From an uncultured Clostridia bacterium (GTDB taxonomy: Bacteria > Bacillota > Clostridia > Christensenellales > UBA1242), in NCBI GenBank assembly GCA_944384535.1, contig CALWTS010000022.1, positions 1-64,000 on the forward strand: 64,000 bases of DNA, written 5' to 3'. Under the pieces are notes generated by a model that had not been told where the DNA came from, did not search any database, and saw only the letters and a list, made by a program, of their open reading frames with translations. The position numbers were made by a program, and so were the translations under genes. Numbering within the stretch: position 1 is the first letter of the stretch; each line of letters starts with the position of its first letter. Positions 36,824-46,092 of the stretch are shown here, one piece after another.

Positions 36824-37411
36824 ATGTTGGATTATGAAAAAAAATTTTCAGATGGTTTAATTGCTGGTATTGATGAAGCCGGAAGAGGACCTTTAGCAGG
36901 ACCTCTTGTTTGTGCTTGTGTGATTATGCCATTAGGTAAAGAATTAATAATTGATGGTGTGAATGATAGTAAAAAATTATCTGTAAAAAAAAGAGAAATG
37001 TTATATGAAAAAATAAAAAAAACTGCATTATCATATTCAATAATTGAAATTGATGAAAAAGTTATAGATAATATTAATATTTTAAATGCGACAAAATTAG
37101 GAATGGAAAAATGCTTAAATAATTTAAAAATTCAACCAGACGTAGTTTTAACTGATGCAGTACACATAAATACAGATATTTATCAAGAAAATATTATAAA
37201 AGGTGATGCATTGAGTTATAACATAGCGGCAGCATCTATTTTAGCTAAGGTTTATCGTGATAGAAAAATGATAGAGTTAAGTAAAATATATCCACAATAT
37301 TTTTTTGATAAACATAAGGGGTATGGAACTAAATTACATATCGAATGTTTAATCAAATTTGGACCATCAGCAATTCATAGAAAAACATTTATTAAAAATT
37401 TTATAAAATAG
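36824..37411 (+). CDS. rnhB: Ribonuclease HII
   Basis: 195 residues, standard size. It cuts RNA in RNA-DNA hybrids and starts ribonucleotide excision. The active-site motif GIDEAGRGPLAGP is near residue 16, DSKKLS follows at about 48, the second-metal region VLTDAV near 108, and the C-terminal DKHKGYGTKLH is family-typical. The leader contains AGGAG and an AAAGGG close to ATG. Monocistronic by its own promoter. Confidence 0.97.
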   Translation: MLDYEKKFSDGLIAGIDEAGRGPLAGPLVCACVIMPLGKELIIDGVNDSKKLSVKKREMLYEKIKKTALSYSIIEIDEKVIDNINILNATKLGMEKCLNNLKIQPDVVLTDAVHINTDIYQENIIKGDALSYNIAAASILAKVYRDRKMIELSKIYPQYFFDKHKGYGTKLHIECLIKFGPSAIHRKTFIKNFIK

Positions 37412-37436
37412 TAATTAAAACCATTATAATTTACAC

Positions 37437-37465
37437 TTGATATTATTTATATTTTTTGATAGAAT
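37437..37465 (+). promoter_or_regulatory. Promoter of the helicase-nuclease gene
   Basis: TTGATA (37437-37442), 17-nt spacer, TAGAAT (37460-37465), then AAAGGGG 8 bases before ATG 37490. Confidence 0.65.
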
Positions 37466-37489
37466 ATATATGTTGAAAAAGGGGCAAAA

Positions 37490-40400
37490 ATGAAGTCTAT
37501 TTATAAGTATTACAAGGAAAGATTAATCGAAATCAGTGGAAAAAATAGAAGTTTATATTCAAAGAATCTTAGCAAAAAATATGCCTATGACATTGGGAAA
37601 ATTATTTCTGATGATAAAAAAGAGTTTGATGAATTTTATAATTTTTTATGGAAAGGGAAAAGAAATAGTTTTGCTTTAATTCGAAAAGATATAAAAGAAA
37701 GATTATTCAAAAATTTTAAACTTGATGAAAAAATCAAGTCATCTTTTATAGAAACCCAAGATTTATCTTTGGAAGAGAAAAGAAATGAAAATTTAAGGAG
37801 AGAACGACTTAAAAGAGAAGAAATTAAAAAAACTATTACATCACAGGTTACAAAATTAAAATCTTTAAAAAGAGAAGTGGAAGAATTTGCAAGAGAAACT
37901 GGTAGATATGAAATGTTTGTAGGATATCCTTTTGTTACAGGTTATGTTAATAAAGATTTACAAATAAAAGCACCGCTAATTTTATTTCCAGTTGTCATTA
38001 ATGTTGAAAATGATTCAACAGTTTCTATTGAGTTAAAACATGATGAGTTTGTTCAATTTAATAAAGTTTTAATGCTTGCGTATGCAAAGGAACATAGATT
38101 AAATTGTGATGGACTAATAATGGAGTTTGATAATCTAATAGATTATAAATTAAAAAATGTTAATGATGTTATTGACTATCTTTCTGCTTATGGTTTTAGA
38201 TTTGAGTATGATAAGGGATTTAATGATGGTCTAGTTGATTTTGAAAAAATAGATGAGCCTACTTATCGAGATGAGGATTTAAAAATTATCAATTCTTGTG
38301 TTATTGGAAGATTTCCTTTAGCAAATGCTATTTATAATGACTATTCTTTGTTAGAGAAGATGAGATGGTCATCAGATGCAATTGACCAATTATTGGAAAG
38401 TAAACCAAGTAAAAAGATAAAAAAAGTAAGTAACTCTGTATATACTATAAATGATTTAGATTATGCTCAAGAAAGTGCAATTTCAAAATTAAATCAATTT
38501 GGGAATATGGTTATTTATGGACCTCCCGGAACAGGAAAATCTCAAACTATAGTTAACATAATTTCAGATGCTTTATGTAAAAACAAAAAAGTTTTAGTTG
38601 TTTCTCAAAAAAAGGCTGCTTTAGATGTTGTATTTAATCGTCTAAAAAATTTAAATAGTAAATGTATGTTTATTACTGATGCAGAAAAAAATAAAGTTGA
38701 ATTTTATGAAAGATGTAATAAAATGCATCAAGCGTTAATTGAAAACTATAAACCTGTTGAATCAAGAGAAGGAGAATTTCAACAGGTTGAAGAGAATCTT
38801 AACAAAGAAATAGACGAATTGCAAATAATTTCTGATACACTTTTTACATCAACTCCATTTGGATTAACTTTACAAGAAATGTATACAAATTCTGCAAAAA
38901 TTGGTAAAAATAGTTTTGACTATATTTTATATAAATCATTATTAAAAAACCAAGATATTATGAAAATGGATTATAAAAAACTTTATTCTACTTTAAGAGT
39001 GATTAAAGAAAAAAATAAGAGCAGTTTATATTATAGGTATATTGAATTAAAGAAAAATAATCCATTAATTGATCATATTAAATCTGATGTTGATATACAT
39101 ATAATTAACCAAATGAAGACTTATTTAAATAATTTAATTCAAAAAACAATAATCCCTTTTGATACAGCAAAGCATGAACATTCAAGACAACTGATGGTAT
39201 ATATGCTTGAAAATGATATTGAAGATAATGAAAAACTGAAGCCTTTGATTAAAATGATTTCAAAAATAGATTATCCTAATTTAAATAGTGCTTTAAATTG
39301 GTCTAAAGTTTTTTTTCCACTATATCCATTCGTAAAATATAAGTTATCAAAGAAAGAGGATGAAATCAAAGAAAAGTTTGAGGGAACTTTAAATGATATT
39401 CAAAACTATATTCAAGATTATAAATTATTGGAAAAAGTGCTAGATAGAAAAGGTTATTTAATGACAGTAGATAATATAATAAATGGCAATACTGTGTTTT
39501 TAAAATTGTTATTAAATGCTTTAAATGATTACGTAGAGATTAGAGATGTAAATATATCTTTACAAGGACTTACTGATGAAGAAAAAGATATTTTAAATTT
39601 TGCATATATAAATTCAAATAGTGCAAGACAATTTAAAGAAATAATAGATAAATTATTGGGAGTTAGAGTATATCATGAAGCTGTGACTTATGAAGAAAAA
39701 TATAAGGATAAACTTTCAAAAATTATTGATTTTGAAAATATTAGAAATCGTATATTATCTTTGAAAGAAGATGAAAAACAAATTTCAAATAGTATTTGTA
39801 TTGATAAATTTAAAGAAGATTATGTGGAACACTTTAATAATGATCCCGAGAATAAAAATTATCTTTATCAAATAACTAAACAACAGGGATTAATGCCAAT
39901 AAGAAAAATGATGGAATTATATAGTGATTATTTACTTAAACTGTTTCCATGTTGGCTATTATCGCCAGAAAGTGTATCTACCATTTTTCCTTTAAAGAAA
40001 AATTTATTTGATATTATTCTCTTTGATGAGGCTAGTCAAGTTTTTATTGAAAATACTTTACCAACAATTTATAGAGGAAAATATATCGTTGTTGCAGGAG
40101 ACTCAAAACAATTAAGACCTACAGCAACATTTATGAAGCGTTATTTAGGAAATGATAATGAAGATGAGTTGGATTTAGCAACAGCTGCTGCATTAGAAGT
40201 CGAAAGTTTGTTAGACCTAGCGACATCTAGATATAATAGTACAAATCTTACATATCATTATAGAAGTAAAAATGAAGAATTAATAAACTTTTCTAATTAT
40301 GCTTTTTATGATGGAAAACTGCAAGTTGCCCCTAATATTTCAAAAAATGTAGGTTGTAAACCAATTGAACGAATAAAAGTAAATGGAAGATGGTTGGGGA

Positions 40401-41305
40401 GAAAGAATCAAGAAGAAGCAAACGCTATTGTTTCTTTATTAAAAAAATTAATTAAAAACAAAAAGAACAAATCATCAATAGGTATTATAACGTTTAATAC
40501 TGAGCAAGAATTAGCTATTGAAGATGCTATTGATGAAGAATGTAAAAAAGATTCTGCCTTTAGAGATGCTTATATTAGAGAACAAAACAGAAAAGATAAT
40601 GGAGAAGATACATCTATTTTTATTAAAAATCTTGAAAATGTTCAAGGTGATGAAAGAGATATAATTATATTTAGTATTGGTTATGCTAGAAATGAATATG
40701 GAAAAGTTGTTGCGCATTTTGGTCCGTTGTCAGTCGAAGGTGGTGAAAATCGTTTAAATGTTGCGATAACAAGAGCAAAGGAAAAGATTTATGTTGTTAC
40801 TTCTATAGAGCCGGAAGAACTGTTAGTTGAAGGGACTAAAAACGCTGGTCCAAAAATATTTAAGAGTTATTTAAAATATGTAAGAGCAATCTCTTCTAAA
40901 AAGAATAAAGAAGTCTCATTTATTTTAGATAGTTTCAAGCCTGCTCTACCTCAATCTAAGGAAGTTATTGTGTTAAATGAATTAGAAAATGATATTAAAA
41001 ATGAATTAGTAAAATTAGGGTATGATGTTGAAACAAATTTGGGAAATACTAATTATAAAATTTCATTGGCTGTATATGATAAAAATGTGGATAGATATTT
41101 GCTTGGGATAGAGTGTGATTATGCAGCTTATAATAGTAGTGAATCAATTTTAGAAAGAGATGTATATCGAAATAAATTCTTATCTTCTAGAGGTTGGAAG
41201 ATAATGAGAGTTTGGAGCAGGGATTGGTGGTTAAATAAAAATAAAGTTATTTCAAATATTATCAAGGCTATAAATATTAATAAGAAAAAAATAGAAAATG
41301 AATAA
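37490..41305 (+). CDS. Superfamily 1 helicase fused to a PD-(D/E)xK-type nuclease
   Basis: 1,271 residues. An N-terminal region of unknown fold (1-320) is followed by Walker A GPPGTGKSQT (near 344), SQKKAALD, then after a long coiled insert the Walker B LFDEASQV (near 843), GDSKQLRPT, a motif V/VI region (NVQGDERDIIIFSIGY; NRLNVAITRAK), and a C-terminal domain with GIECD...ERDVYRNKFLSSRGWKIMRVWSRDWW. The last is the MTES_1575-type restriction-endonuclease-like domain seen in DNA2/NAM7-like helicases of the DUF4011 class. A DNA repair or defence role is likely for the family; no partner genes are adjacent, so it acts alone or elsewhere. Confidence 0.85.
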   Translation: MKSIYKYYKERLIEISGKNRSLYSKNLSKKYAYDIGKIISDDKKEFDEFYNFLWKGKRNSFALIRKDIKERLFKNFKLDEKIKSSFIETQDLSLEEKRNENLRRERLKREEIKKTITSQVTKLKSLKREVEEFARETGRYEMFVGYPFVTGYVNKDLQIKAPLILFPVVINVENDSTVSIELKHDEFVQFNKVLMLAYAKEHRLNCDGLIMEFDNLIDYKLKNVNDVIDYLSAYGFRFEYDKGFNDGLVDFEKIDEPTYRDEDLKIINSCVIGRFPLANAIYNDYSLLEKMRWSSDAIDQLLESKPSKKIKKVSNSVYTINDLDYAQESAISKLNQFGNMVIYGPPGTGKSQTIVNIISDALCKNKKVLVVSQKKAALDVVFNRLKNLNSKCMFITDAEKNKVEFYERCNKMHQALIENYKPVESREGEFQQVEENLNKEIDELQIISDTLFTSTPFGLTLQEMYTNSAKIGKNSFDYILYKSLLKNQDIMKMDYKKLYSTLRVIKEKNKSSLYYRYIELKKNNPLIDHIKSDVDIHIINQMKTYLNNLIQKTIIPFDTAKHEHSRQLMVYMLENDIEDNEKLKPLIKMISKIDYPNLNSALNWSKVFFPLYPFVKYKLSKKEDEIKEKFEGTLNDIQNYIQDYKLLEKVLDRKGYLMTVDNIINGNTVFLKLLLNALNDYVEIRDVNISLQGLTDEEKDILNFAYINSNSARQFKEIIDKLLGVRVYHEAVTYEEKYKDKLSKIIDFENIRNRILSLKEDEKQISNSICIDKFKEDYVEHFNNDPENKNYLYQITKQQGLMPIRKMMELYSDYLLKLFPCWLLSPESVSTIFPLKKNLFDIILFDEASQVFIENTLPTIYRGKYIVVAGDSKQLRPTATFMKRYLGNDNEDELDLATAAALEVESLLDLATSRYNSTNLTYHYRSKNEELINFSNYAFYDGKLQVAPNISKNVGCKPIERIKVNGRWLGRKNQEEANAIVSLLKKLIKNKKNKSSIGIITFNTEQELAIEDAIDEECKKDSAFRDAYIREQNRKDNGEDTSIFIKNLENVQGDERDIIIFSIGYARNEYGKVVAHFGPLSVEGGENRLNVAITRAKEKIYVVTSIEPEELLVEGTKNAGPKIFKSYLKYVRAISSKKNKEVSFILDSFKPALPQSKEVIVLNELENDIKNELVKLGYDVETNLGNTNYKISLAVYDKNVDRYLLGIECDYAAYNSSESILERDVYRNKFLSSRGWKIMRVWSRDWWLNKNKVISNIIKAININKKKIENE

Positions 41306-41336
41306 AAAAGGTTCAAAAAAGAATCTTTTTTATTTT
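41305..41336 (+). terminator. Intrinsic terminator
   Basis: AAAAAGGTTC (41305-41314), A6 loop, GAATCTTTTT (41321-41330), followed by T-rich sequence. The hairpin begins at the last base of the helicase stop codon. Confidence 0.75.
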
Positions 41337-41403
41337 TTTTGTAACTTAAAGACTAAAAATTATTATATTATTATTGAGGCCTGTGTTTTACTTAGGAGAA
41401 ATT

Positions 41404-42183
41404 TTGAATAATACTTTAATAACAATAATTGGAATTTTATTTATTTTTGTAATGACATCATTAGGTGGTGCGGTAGTATTCTTATTTAAAAAAGAACTTA
41501 GTAAAAATATAAATAGTTTGTTTTTAGGTTTTGCTTCAGGATTAATGATTGCTGCATCAGTTTGGTCGTTAATAATACCATCAATTAATCAAAGTGAGAA
41601 TTTAGGGAATTTAAGCTTTATTCCCGCTATGGTTGGAATATTTTTAGGTTGTTTATTTTTAGTTATAATGGATAATTTTATTCCTTTTTTATTAAGAAAA
41701 AAGAATAATAAGGTCGAAAAGTTAACAAAATCTTCAAAACTATTTTTAGCAGTTACTTTACACAACATACCTGAAGGTTTAGCAGTTGGTTTGGCTTTTG
41801 GTAATGCTTTTGTATTGGGTCAGTCTAGTGCTTTTTATGCAGCGTTGTGGTTGGCTATTGGAATAGGAATACAAAATTTCCCAGAAGGAGCTGCAATTAG
41901 TTTACCTATGAAACAAGAATTAAAAAGTAAAATGAAAGCTTTTTTCTATAGTGTTTTAAGTGGAGTTGTTGAACCTATAATGGCGGTTTTAGGTGTTTTT
42001 TTGGCCACTAGTTTATCAAGTATTATGCCTTGGTTGTTGGCCTTTAGTGCAGGTGCAATGCTTTTTGTTGTAGCAGAAGAATTGTTGCCAGAATCTAAAA
42101 TTTCAGTTGAAACAAATATTGGAACATGGGGATTTATTTTTGGATTTGTTTTGATGATGGTTTTAGATGTTGCTTTAGGATAA
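41404..42183 (+). CDS. ZIP family metal transporter
   Basis: The start chosen is TTG 41404, with AGGAGAA ending 3 bases before it; an upstream in-frame TTG at 41374 lacks a ribosome binding site. That gives 259 residues with about eight membrane helices. The family signatures are HNIPEGLAVGLAFG in helix 4 and QNFPEGAAISLP in helix 5, whose His, Asn and Glu residues bind the metal. ZIP proteins bring zinc, iron or manganese into the cytoplasm. A variable charged loop (RKKNNKVEKLTKSS) precedes helix 4. The substrate metal cannot be told from sequence. Confidence 0.92.
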   Translation: MNNTLITIIGILFIFVMTSLGGAVVFLFKKELSKNINSLFLGFASGLMIAASVWSLIIPSINQSENLGNLSFIPAMVGIFLGCLFLVIMDNFIPFLLRKKNNKVEKLTKSSKLFLAVTLHNIPEGLAVGLAFGNAFVLGQSSAFYAALWLAIGIGIQNFPEGAAISLPMKQELKSKMKAFFYSVLSGVVEPIMAVLGVFLATSLSSIMPWLLAFSAGAMLFVVAEELLPESKISVETNIGTWGFIFGFVLMMVLDVALG

Positions 42184-42239
42184 TAAATAAAATATGATAA
42201 TTTAGTTATATTAATATTAAGTAAGTAAGGAAGGTATTA

Positions 42240-42446
42240 ATGAGTTATTTTAACTATCATGCTAAAGTCAAACGTTTAATTTTAGAAGGGAAAATGCAGG
42301 GATATGAATTCAAAGATGAGTATAATGGAATAAGACCTGCTTTGGTATTATATTTTAAAGATTCAAAACCAATGCCTATTAGAGATTATAAATGGGAAAA
42401 TTATGTTGATTTGCTTATGTTGTGGGATGATAAAAATGAAAAATAA
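42240..42446 (+). CDS. Small conserved-looking hypothetical protein, 68 residues
   Basis: MSYFNYHAKVKRLILEGKM start, then YEFKDEYNGIRPALVLYF and PMPIRDYKWENY. It is soluble and compact. I recall similar short proteins in clostridial genomes without a named function. AAGGAAGG gives a good ribosome binding site 4 bases before ATG. It may be co-transcribed with the ZIP gene, 56 bases upstream. Confidence 0.75.
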   Translation: MSYFNYHAKVKRLILEGKMQGYEFKDEYNGIRPALVLYFKDSKPMPIRDYKWENYVDLLMLWDDKNEK

Positions 42447-42468
42447 TTTATCTTTAAAAGTCAAAGCG

Positions 42469-42497
42469 TTGACATATTTTTTTTTGAGTAGTATAAT
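42469..42497 (+). promoter_or_regulatory. Perfect-consensus sigma-A promoter
   Basis: TTGACA (42469-42474), 17-nt spacer, TATAAT (42492-42497). It drives the small Ser-rich membrane protein; TAGGAGG follows at 42504-42510. Confidence 0.92.
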
Positions 42498-42515
42498 ACA
42501 CTATAGGAGGATATT

Positions 42516-42836
42516 ATGGCAAATACAAAGAAGACTACAAAATCATCAAGTTCATCATCATCTTCGAAAAGAAGTTCTTGGGGATTAAATAAAGTTTCAT
42601 TTTGGACAATTGTCGCAGTAACTTTCTTATATGCAGTTTCATTAGTTTTGTCTGCAGTTGGCGTTAACTTTAAAGTTGTTAGTGCTTTACAAGGTGTTGC
42701 AACGGCCATTATGATTGTCATAGTTGCTATTTTAGCTTGGCGCTATGTAAGATCAAAGCCAATGGTATGGAAAGTATTGTATGTAATTTGTCTATTAATA
42801 GTGATTGCTGGTATTATTATTCCATTAGTTGTATGA
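42516..42836 (+). CDS. Small Ser-rich three-helix membrane protein
   Basis: 106 residues. Starts MANTKKTTK, then a run of Ser (SSSSSSSS), then basic residues, then three membrane helices (about 28-50, 55-75 and 83-105). No catalytic motifs. The perfect-consensus promoter, TAGGAGG site and dedicated terminator suggest very high expression, so it may be an abundant envelope protein. Function unknown. Confidence 0.85.
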   Translation: MANTKKTTKSSSSSSSSKRSSWGLNKVSFWTIVAVTFLYAVSLVLSAVGVNFKVVSALQGVATAIMIVIVAILAWRYVRSKPMVWKVLYVICLLIVIAGIIIPLVV

Positions 42837-42837
42837 T

Positions 42838-42866
42838 AAAAAAAATGGCGTTTGCCATTTTTTTTA
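42838..42866 (+). terminator. Intrinsic terminator
   Basis: A-run plus ATGGC (to 42849), GTTT loop (42850-42853), GCCAT plus T8 (42854-42865). Isolates alr from the upstream gene. Confidence 0.85.
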
Positions 42867-42901
42867 TACACAAAAAAAATATGTTATGAATAATTATTAA
42901 C

Positions 42902-43939
42902 ATGTTCTCTAAAATTTTGTTAAGTAAAAATAATTTATTACATAATTTAAGTTTTTTAAAAAAAATAAAAAAAGATAAAAAAATTTGTGTAATGGTTAAA
43001 GCAGAGGCTTATGGTCATGGCTCTGCTGAAATTGTTTCTATATTAAAAGATGAGGTTGAGTATTTTGGCGTTTCTAATCAAAGTGAAGCTGAGAAATTAC
43101 GAAAAATTATTAATAATGATATAATTGTATTTGGTGCGTGTGATGATTATCTTACATGTATTCAACAAAATATATCATTTGCTCTTTTTTCATATAAGCA
43201 ACTAAAAAAAATTTTAAAACTTGTTAATAATGAGATTAGTTTAATTCCAAAGATGCACCTTTGTATAAATTCTGGTATGAATAGATATGGTATTAAAACT
43301 TTAAACGAGTTTAAGGAAGTTATAAATCTTTTAAAAAGAAAAAATCTTCAACTTGAAGGAATTTATACTCATTTTTCATCATTAACAACAGATTTAAATT
43401 ATACACAAAGGCAAAAAGAAACTTTTTATAGATTTCTTTCATATTTACCTAATAATTGGAATACAATTAAACATGTTGGAGGTGGAAGATCTATTTTTAC
43501 TGACATTAATGCTGATATGTATAGAGTAGGCATAGAGTGCTATGGTTATGGAAATGAAGAGCTAAAACCAGTTATGCAAATTTATAGTAAGATTGTTGAT
43601 GTACAGGAAGTTGCCAAAGGAGAACATGTTGGATATTTATGCGGTTATACCGCAAAAGAAAATATAAGGATAGCGACAATTCCTTTAGGATATGGTGATG
43701 GCTTGCCAAGAAAATTATCAAACAAATTAGAAGTTGAGATAAATGGTAAAAAAGCTTTAAATGTTGGTAATATTTGTATGGACGCTTTTATGGTGGATAT
43801 TAGTAATATTTCTTGCAAAATAGGAGATAATGTTTTAATTATGAAAGATGCAGTAAAGTTATCTCAAATCATAAATACATCAGAGTATGAAGTTTTAACT
43901 AATTTTAATAGATTTCGTGGAGAAAGAATAATTTATTAA
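42902..43939 (+). CDS. alr: Alanine racemase
   Basis: 345 residues, slightly short. It is a PLP enzyme that makes D-alanine for peptidoglycan. The PLP lysine is in VMVKAEAYGHG (near residue 34). Also present are the HVGGGRS region (usual HxANS position), YRVGIECYGYG, and in the C-terminal barrel VGNICMDAFMVDIS. Ribosome binding site is not visible. TATACA and AATAAT at 18-nt spacing would put the transcription start at or next to ATG, so it may be leaderless. Confidence 0.96.
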   Translation: MFSKILLSKNNLLHNLSFLKKIKKDKKICVMVKAEAYGHGSAEIVSILKDEVEYFGVSNQSEAEKLRKIINNDIIVFGACDDYLTCIQQNISFALFSYKQLKKILKLVNNEISLIPKMHLCINSGMNRYGIKTLNEFKEVINLLKRKNLQLEGIYTHFSSLTTDLNYTQRQKETFYRFLSYLPNNWNTIKHVGGGRSIFTDINADMYRVGIECYGYGNEELKPVMQIYSKIVDVQEVAKGEHVGYLCGYTAKENIRIATIPLGYGDGLPRKLSNKLEVEINGKKALNVGNICMDAFMVDISNISCKIGDNVLIMKDAVKLSQIINTSEYEVLTNFNRFRGERIIY

Positions 43940-43945
43940 CAGGTC

Positions 43946-43974
43946 TTTACAAATTATAGATTTTATGTTATAAT
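43946..43974 (+). promoter_or_regulatory. Promoter giving a probably leaderless mRNA
   Basis: TTTACA (43946-43951), 17-nt spacer, TATAAT (43969-43974). The next gene's ATG is at 43982, eight bases after the -10 box, with no ribosome binding site between. Confidence 0.75.
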
Positions 43975-43981
43975 ATAAACT

Positions 43982-44662
43982 ATGAGCGAAAAGAAATTAA
44001 ATTTAAAAGAAGAGATTAAAGAAGAATTGAGAGAATCATCTGTATCGCATATTACAGAAAAAGATTTAGAAATTGACAAAAATATAGATGATAAATATAC
44101 TCATTCTGCATTGAATAAATATAAGAAAGGTTTCTCCAAAAATAAATGGTTCTCATGGTCGGGGGCATTGTCAATTACTTTTGGGGTTGCTTGTATTGTG
44201 ATAATGATTATAATTGGTTCTATATTTGTAATGTCAAGTGAAAGATTTTTAAGTTGGATTGGTAAAGAAAGTGCAGATTATGAAAGTGAAAAAGTAAAAA
44301 TTATTACTTGTTGTATAGTTGTTCCAATTATTGGATTAATAGCAATTGGTGTAGGAATGAAAATTAAATCTTATGAGAGATATACAAAAGAAAAACTTAT
44401 TGAGAATCTATTTTCTATATTTTTATTTGCTATTCTACAATTTATATTTGGAGGTTTAATATTTGTTGTTCTTACAATAGTTGGATATTTTACAGGTGTA
44501 GGTAGTGATTATGGGGTAATTTTTTATAATAGAATTGATAGAGGACCTCAAAAAGACAAAGAACTTGCTGATGCAAAAACTTTATATCAAAATGATTTAA
44601 TTAATTATGAAGAATATACACGACTAAAAACTTCAATCTTGCATGATGATAAGGATAAATGA
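43982..44662 (+). CDS. Membrane protein of unknown function, 226 residues
   Basis: A charged N-terminal cytoplasmic region (1-56) is followed by three hydrophobic stretches (about 60-82, 107-127, 142-172). The C-terminal tail RGPQKDKELADAKTLYQNDLINYEEYTRLKTSIL resembles short SHOCT-like tails, i.e. a brief helical module. No catalytic residues are evident. The gene is apparently transcribed from a leaderless promoter and ends at a bidirectional terminator shared with the CofE-like gene. Confidence 0.75.
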   Translation: MSEKKLNLKEEIKEELRESSVSHITEKDLEIDKNIDDKYTHSALNKYKKGFSKNKWFSWSGALSITFGVACIVIMIIIGSIFVMSSERFLSWIGKESADYESEKVKIITCCIVVPIIGLIAIGVGMKIKSYERYTKEKLIENLFSIFLFAILQFIFGGLIFVVLTIVGYFTGVGSDYGVIFYNRIDRGPQKDKELADAKTLYQNDLINYEEYTRLKTSILHDDKDK

Positions 44663-44686
44663 AATTAATTAATGAAGATTTAGAAT

Positions 44687-44722
44687 AAAAAAGGAACTTA
44701 ATAAATAGTAAGTTCCTTTTTT
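44687..44722. terminator. Bidirectional intrinsic terminator
   Basis: A 14-bp perfect stem: AAAAAAGGAACTTA (44687-44700) and TAAGTTCCTTTTTT (44709-44722), loop ATAAATAG. It serves convergent genes on both sides. Confidence 0.9.
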
Positions 44723-44761
44723 ATATTACCTTAAGAATGATTATTGAATTAACGTTTTTTA

Positions 44762-45943
44762 TTAATCATCAGCATAATTATTAAAATAACCTGTAATCAA
44801 AACAATTGGGGTTCCTTTATCTCCACTTCCACTTGTTAAATCACTTAAAGAACCTAACAAATCGGTTAATCTACGAGGTGTTGTGCCAAGTGATTCATTT
44901 TTGTTTTTTAAATCTTTAGATTTCTGATTAATAATATCTTTTATTGCAGTTATGGCTTCTTCTCCAGATAAATCACCTATTTTATTATCTGCTATATATT
45001 TCAATTTGATTTCATTAGGTGTTCCTATAAGACCATCAGTGTAAGCAGGTGAAACGACTGGATCAGCTAATTCCCAAATTCCGCCTACGGGATCTTTAAA
45101 AGCACCATCGCCATAGACCATACATTCCATTTTAACACCAGTTTCTTCAATTAATCGTTTTTGTAATTTTTTAATAAATGCTTTTGTATCTCGAGGAAAT
45201 AACTTAAGTTTTTCATCAGTTGAAAGGTTAGAACCTAAGACACCAAATTCTTCATTATAGCCACTTCCATTTACAGATTTATTTAAAATATCATGTAAAC
45301 ATAAAACAATCTCAGCACCATTTTTTAAAAGAACATCTTTGTTTCTAAAACGAGAATGTATGTCAGCAGTAATAATTTTTTTTGTATATTTAAGAATTGT
45401 TGTAGGATCATTTGAAAGAATAATTTTACAATTTTTACCACAAATATCTTTATATAATTTTATATAATCCATACCTGTGAAAGGATGTTCTATTTTACCA
45501 ACTAAATTGTAAAATTGTTTTTCTGTATAAGTTTTATTAAAGTTTGTAATTCCAAGTTCGTAAAGTTTATCAATTGATACAAGAGGGTTTCCAACTTCAT
45601 CAAAGGGATAAGAGAGTTGTAGGATAATTTTATCACTTCCTTTAGCAATTCCTTTCAAAATGTTAGCAAATCTATTTCTTGAAAGTATAGGGAAAATAAC
45701 ACCAATAGGGCCTCCTCCCATTTTATTTTTAACATCAGTAGCAATATCATCTACAGTAGCAAAATTACCTTGACTTTTTGCGACTATAGCTTCTGTTACT
45801 GCAACAATATCTTTGTCTTTAAGAGTAATATTCGCTTCTTTAACTGCATTTTTTAAACTGTTAACTGTTATCTCAACCAAATCATCTCCAGGTCGAATAA
45901 TAGGGGCTTTAATACCATGCGAAATAGTTCCAATATATTTCAT
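44762..45943 (-). CDS. CofE-like (coenzyme F420-0:L-glutamate ligase family) protein
   Basis: Start ATG 45943 is chosen because AAGGAG lies 7 bases upstream; earlier in-frame starts lack this. 393 residues. The N-terminal part (IKAPIIRPGDDLVEITVNSL, DKDIVAVTEAIVAKSQG) and GVLGSNLSTDE match the F420 ligase family, which adds L-glutamate to F420-0 in methanogens and actinobacteria. No other F420 gene is in the window and the host looks clostridial, so the actual substrate is probably different. A C-terminal extension (about 340-393) is Gly/Ser-rich. Family call good, function inferred only. Confidence 0.72.
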   Translation of the reverse strand: MKYIGTISHGIKAPIIRPGDDLVEITVNSLKNAVKEANITLKDKDIVAVTEAIVAKSQGNFATVDDIATDVKNKMGGGPIGVIFPILSRNRFANILKGIAKGSDKIILQLSYPFDEVGNPLVSIDKLYELGITNFNKTYTEKQFYNLVGKIEHPFTGMDYIKLYKDICGKNCKIILSNDPTTILKYTKKIITADIHSRFRNKDVLLKNGAEIVLCLHDILNKSVNGSGYNEEFGVLGSNLSTDEKLKLFPRDTKAFIKKLQKRLIEETGVKMECMVYGDGAFKDPVGGIWELADPVVSPAYTDGLIGTPNEIKLKYIADNKIGDLSGEEAITAIKDIINQKSKDLKNKNESLGTTPRRLTDLLGSLSDLTSGSGDKGTPIVLITGYFNNYADD

Positions 45944-46092
45944 AATTTTCTCCTTATGCAATAATTCTAACATATATTTAAGATTTTATAAAATAATTAA
46001 TGATATTTTTTAAAAAAAATAAGAAAGCTATTGAAAATGAGAAGAATCAATGTTATAATAAAAACAAGTGATAAACAAGGAGATGAAAAAAT

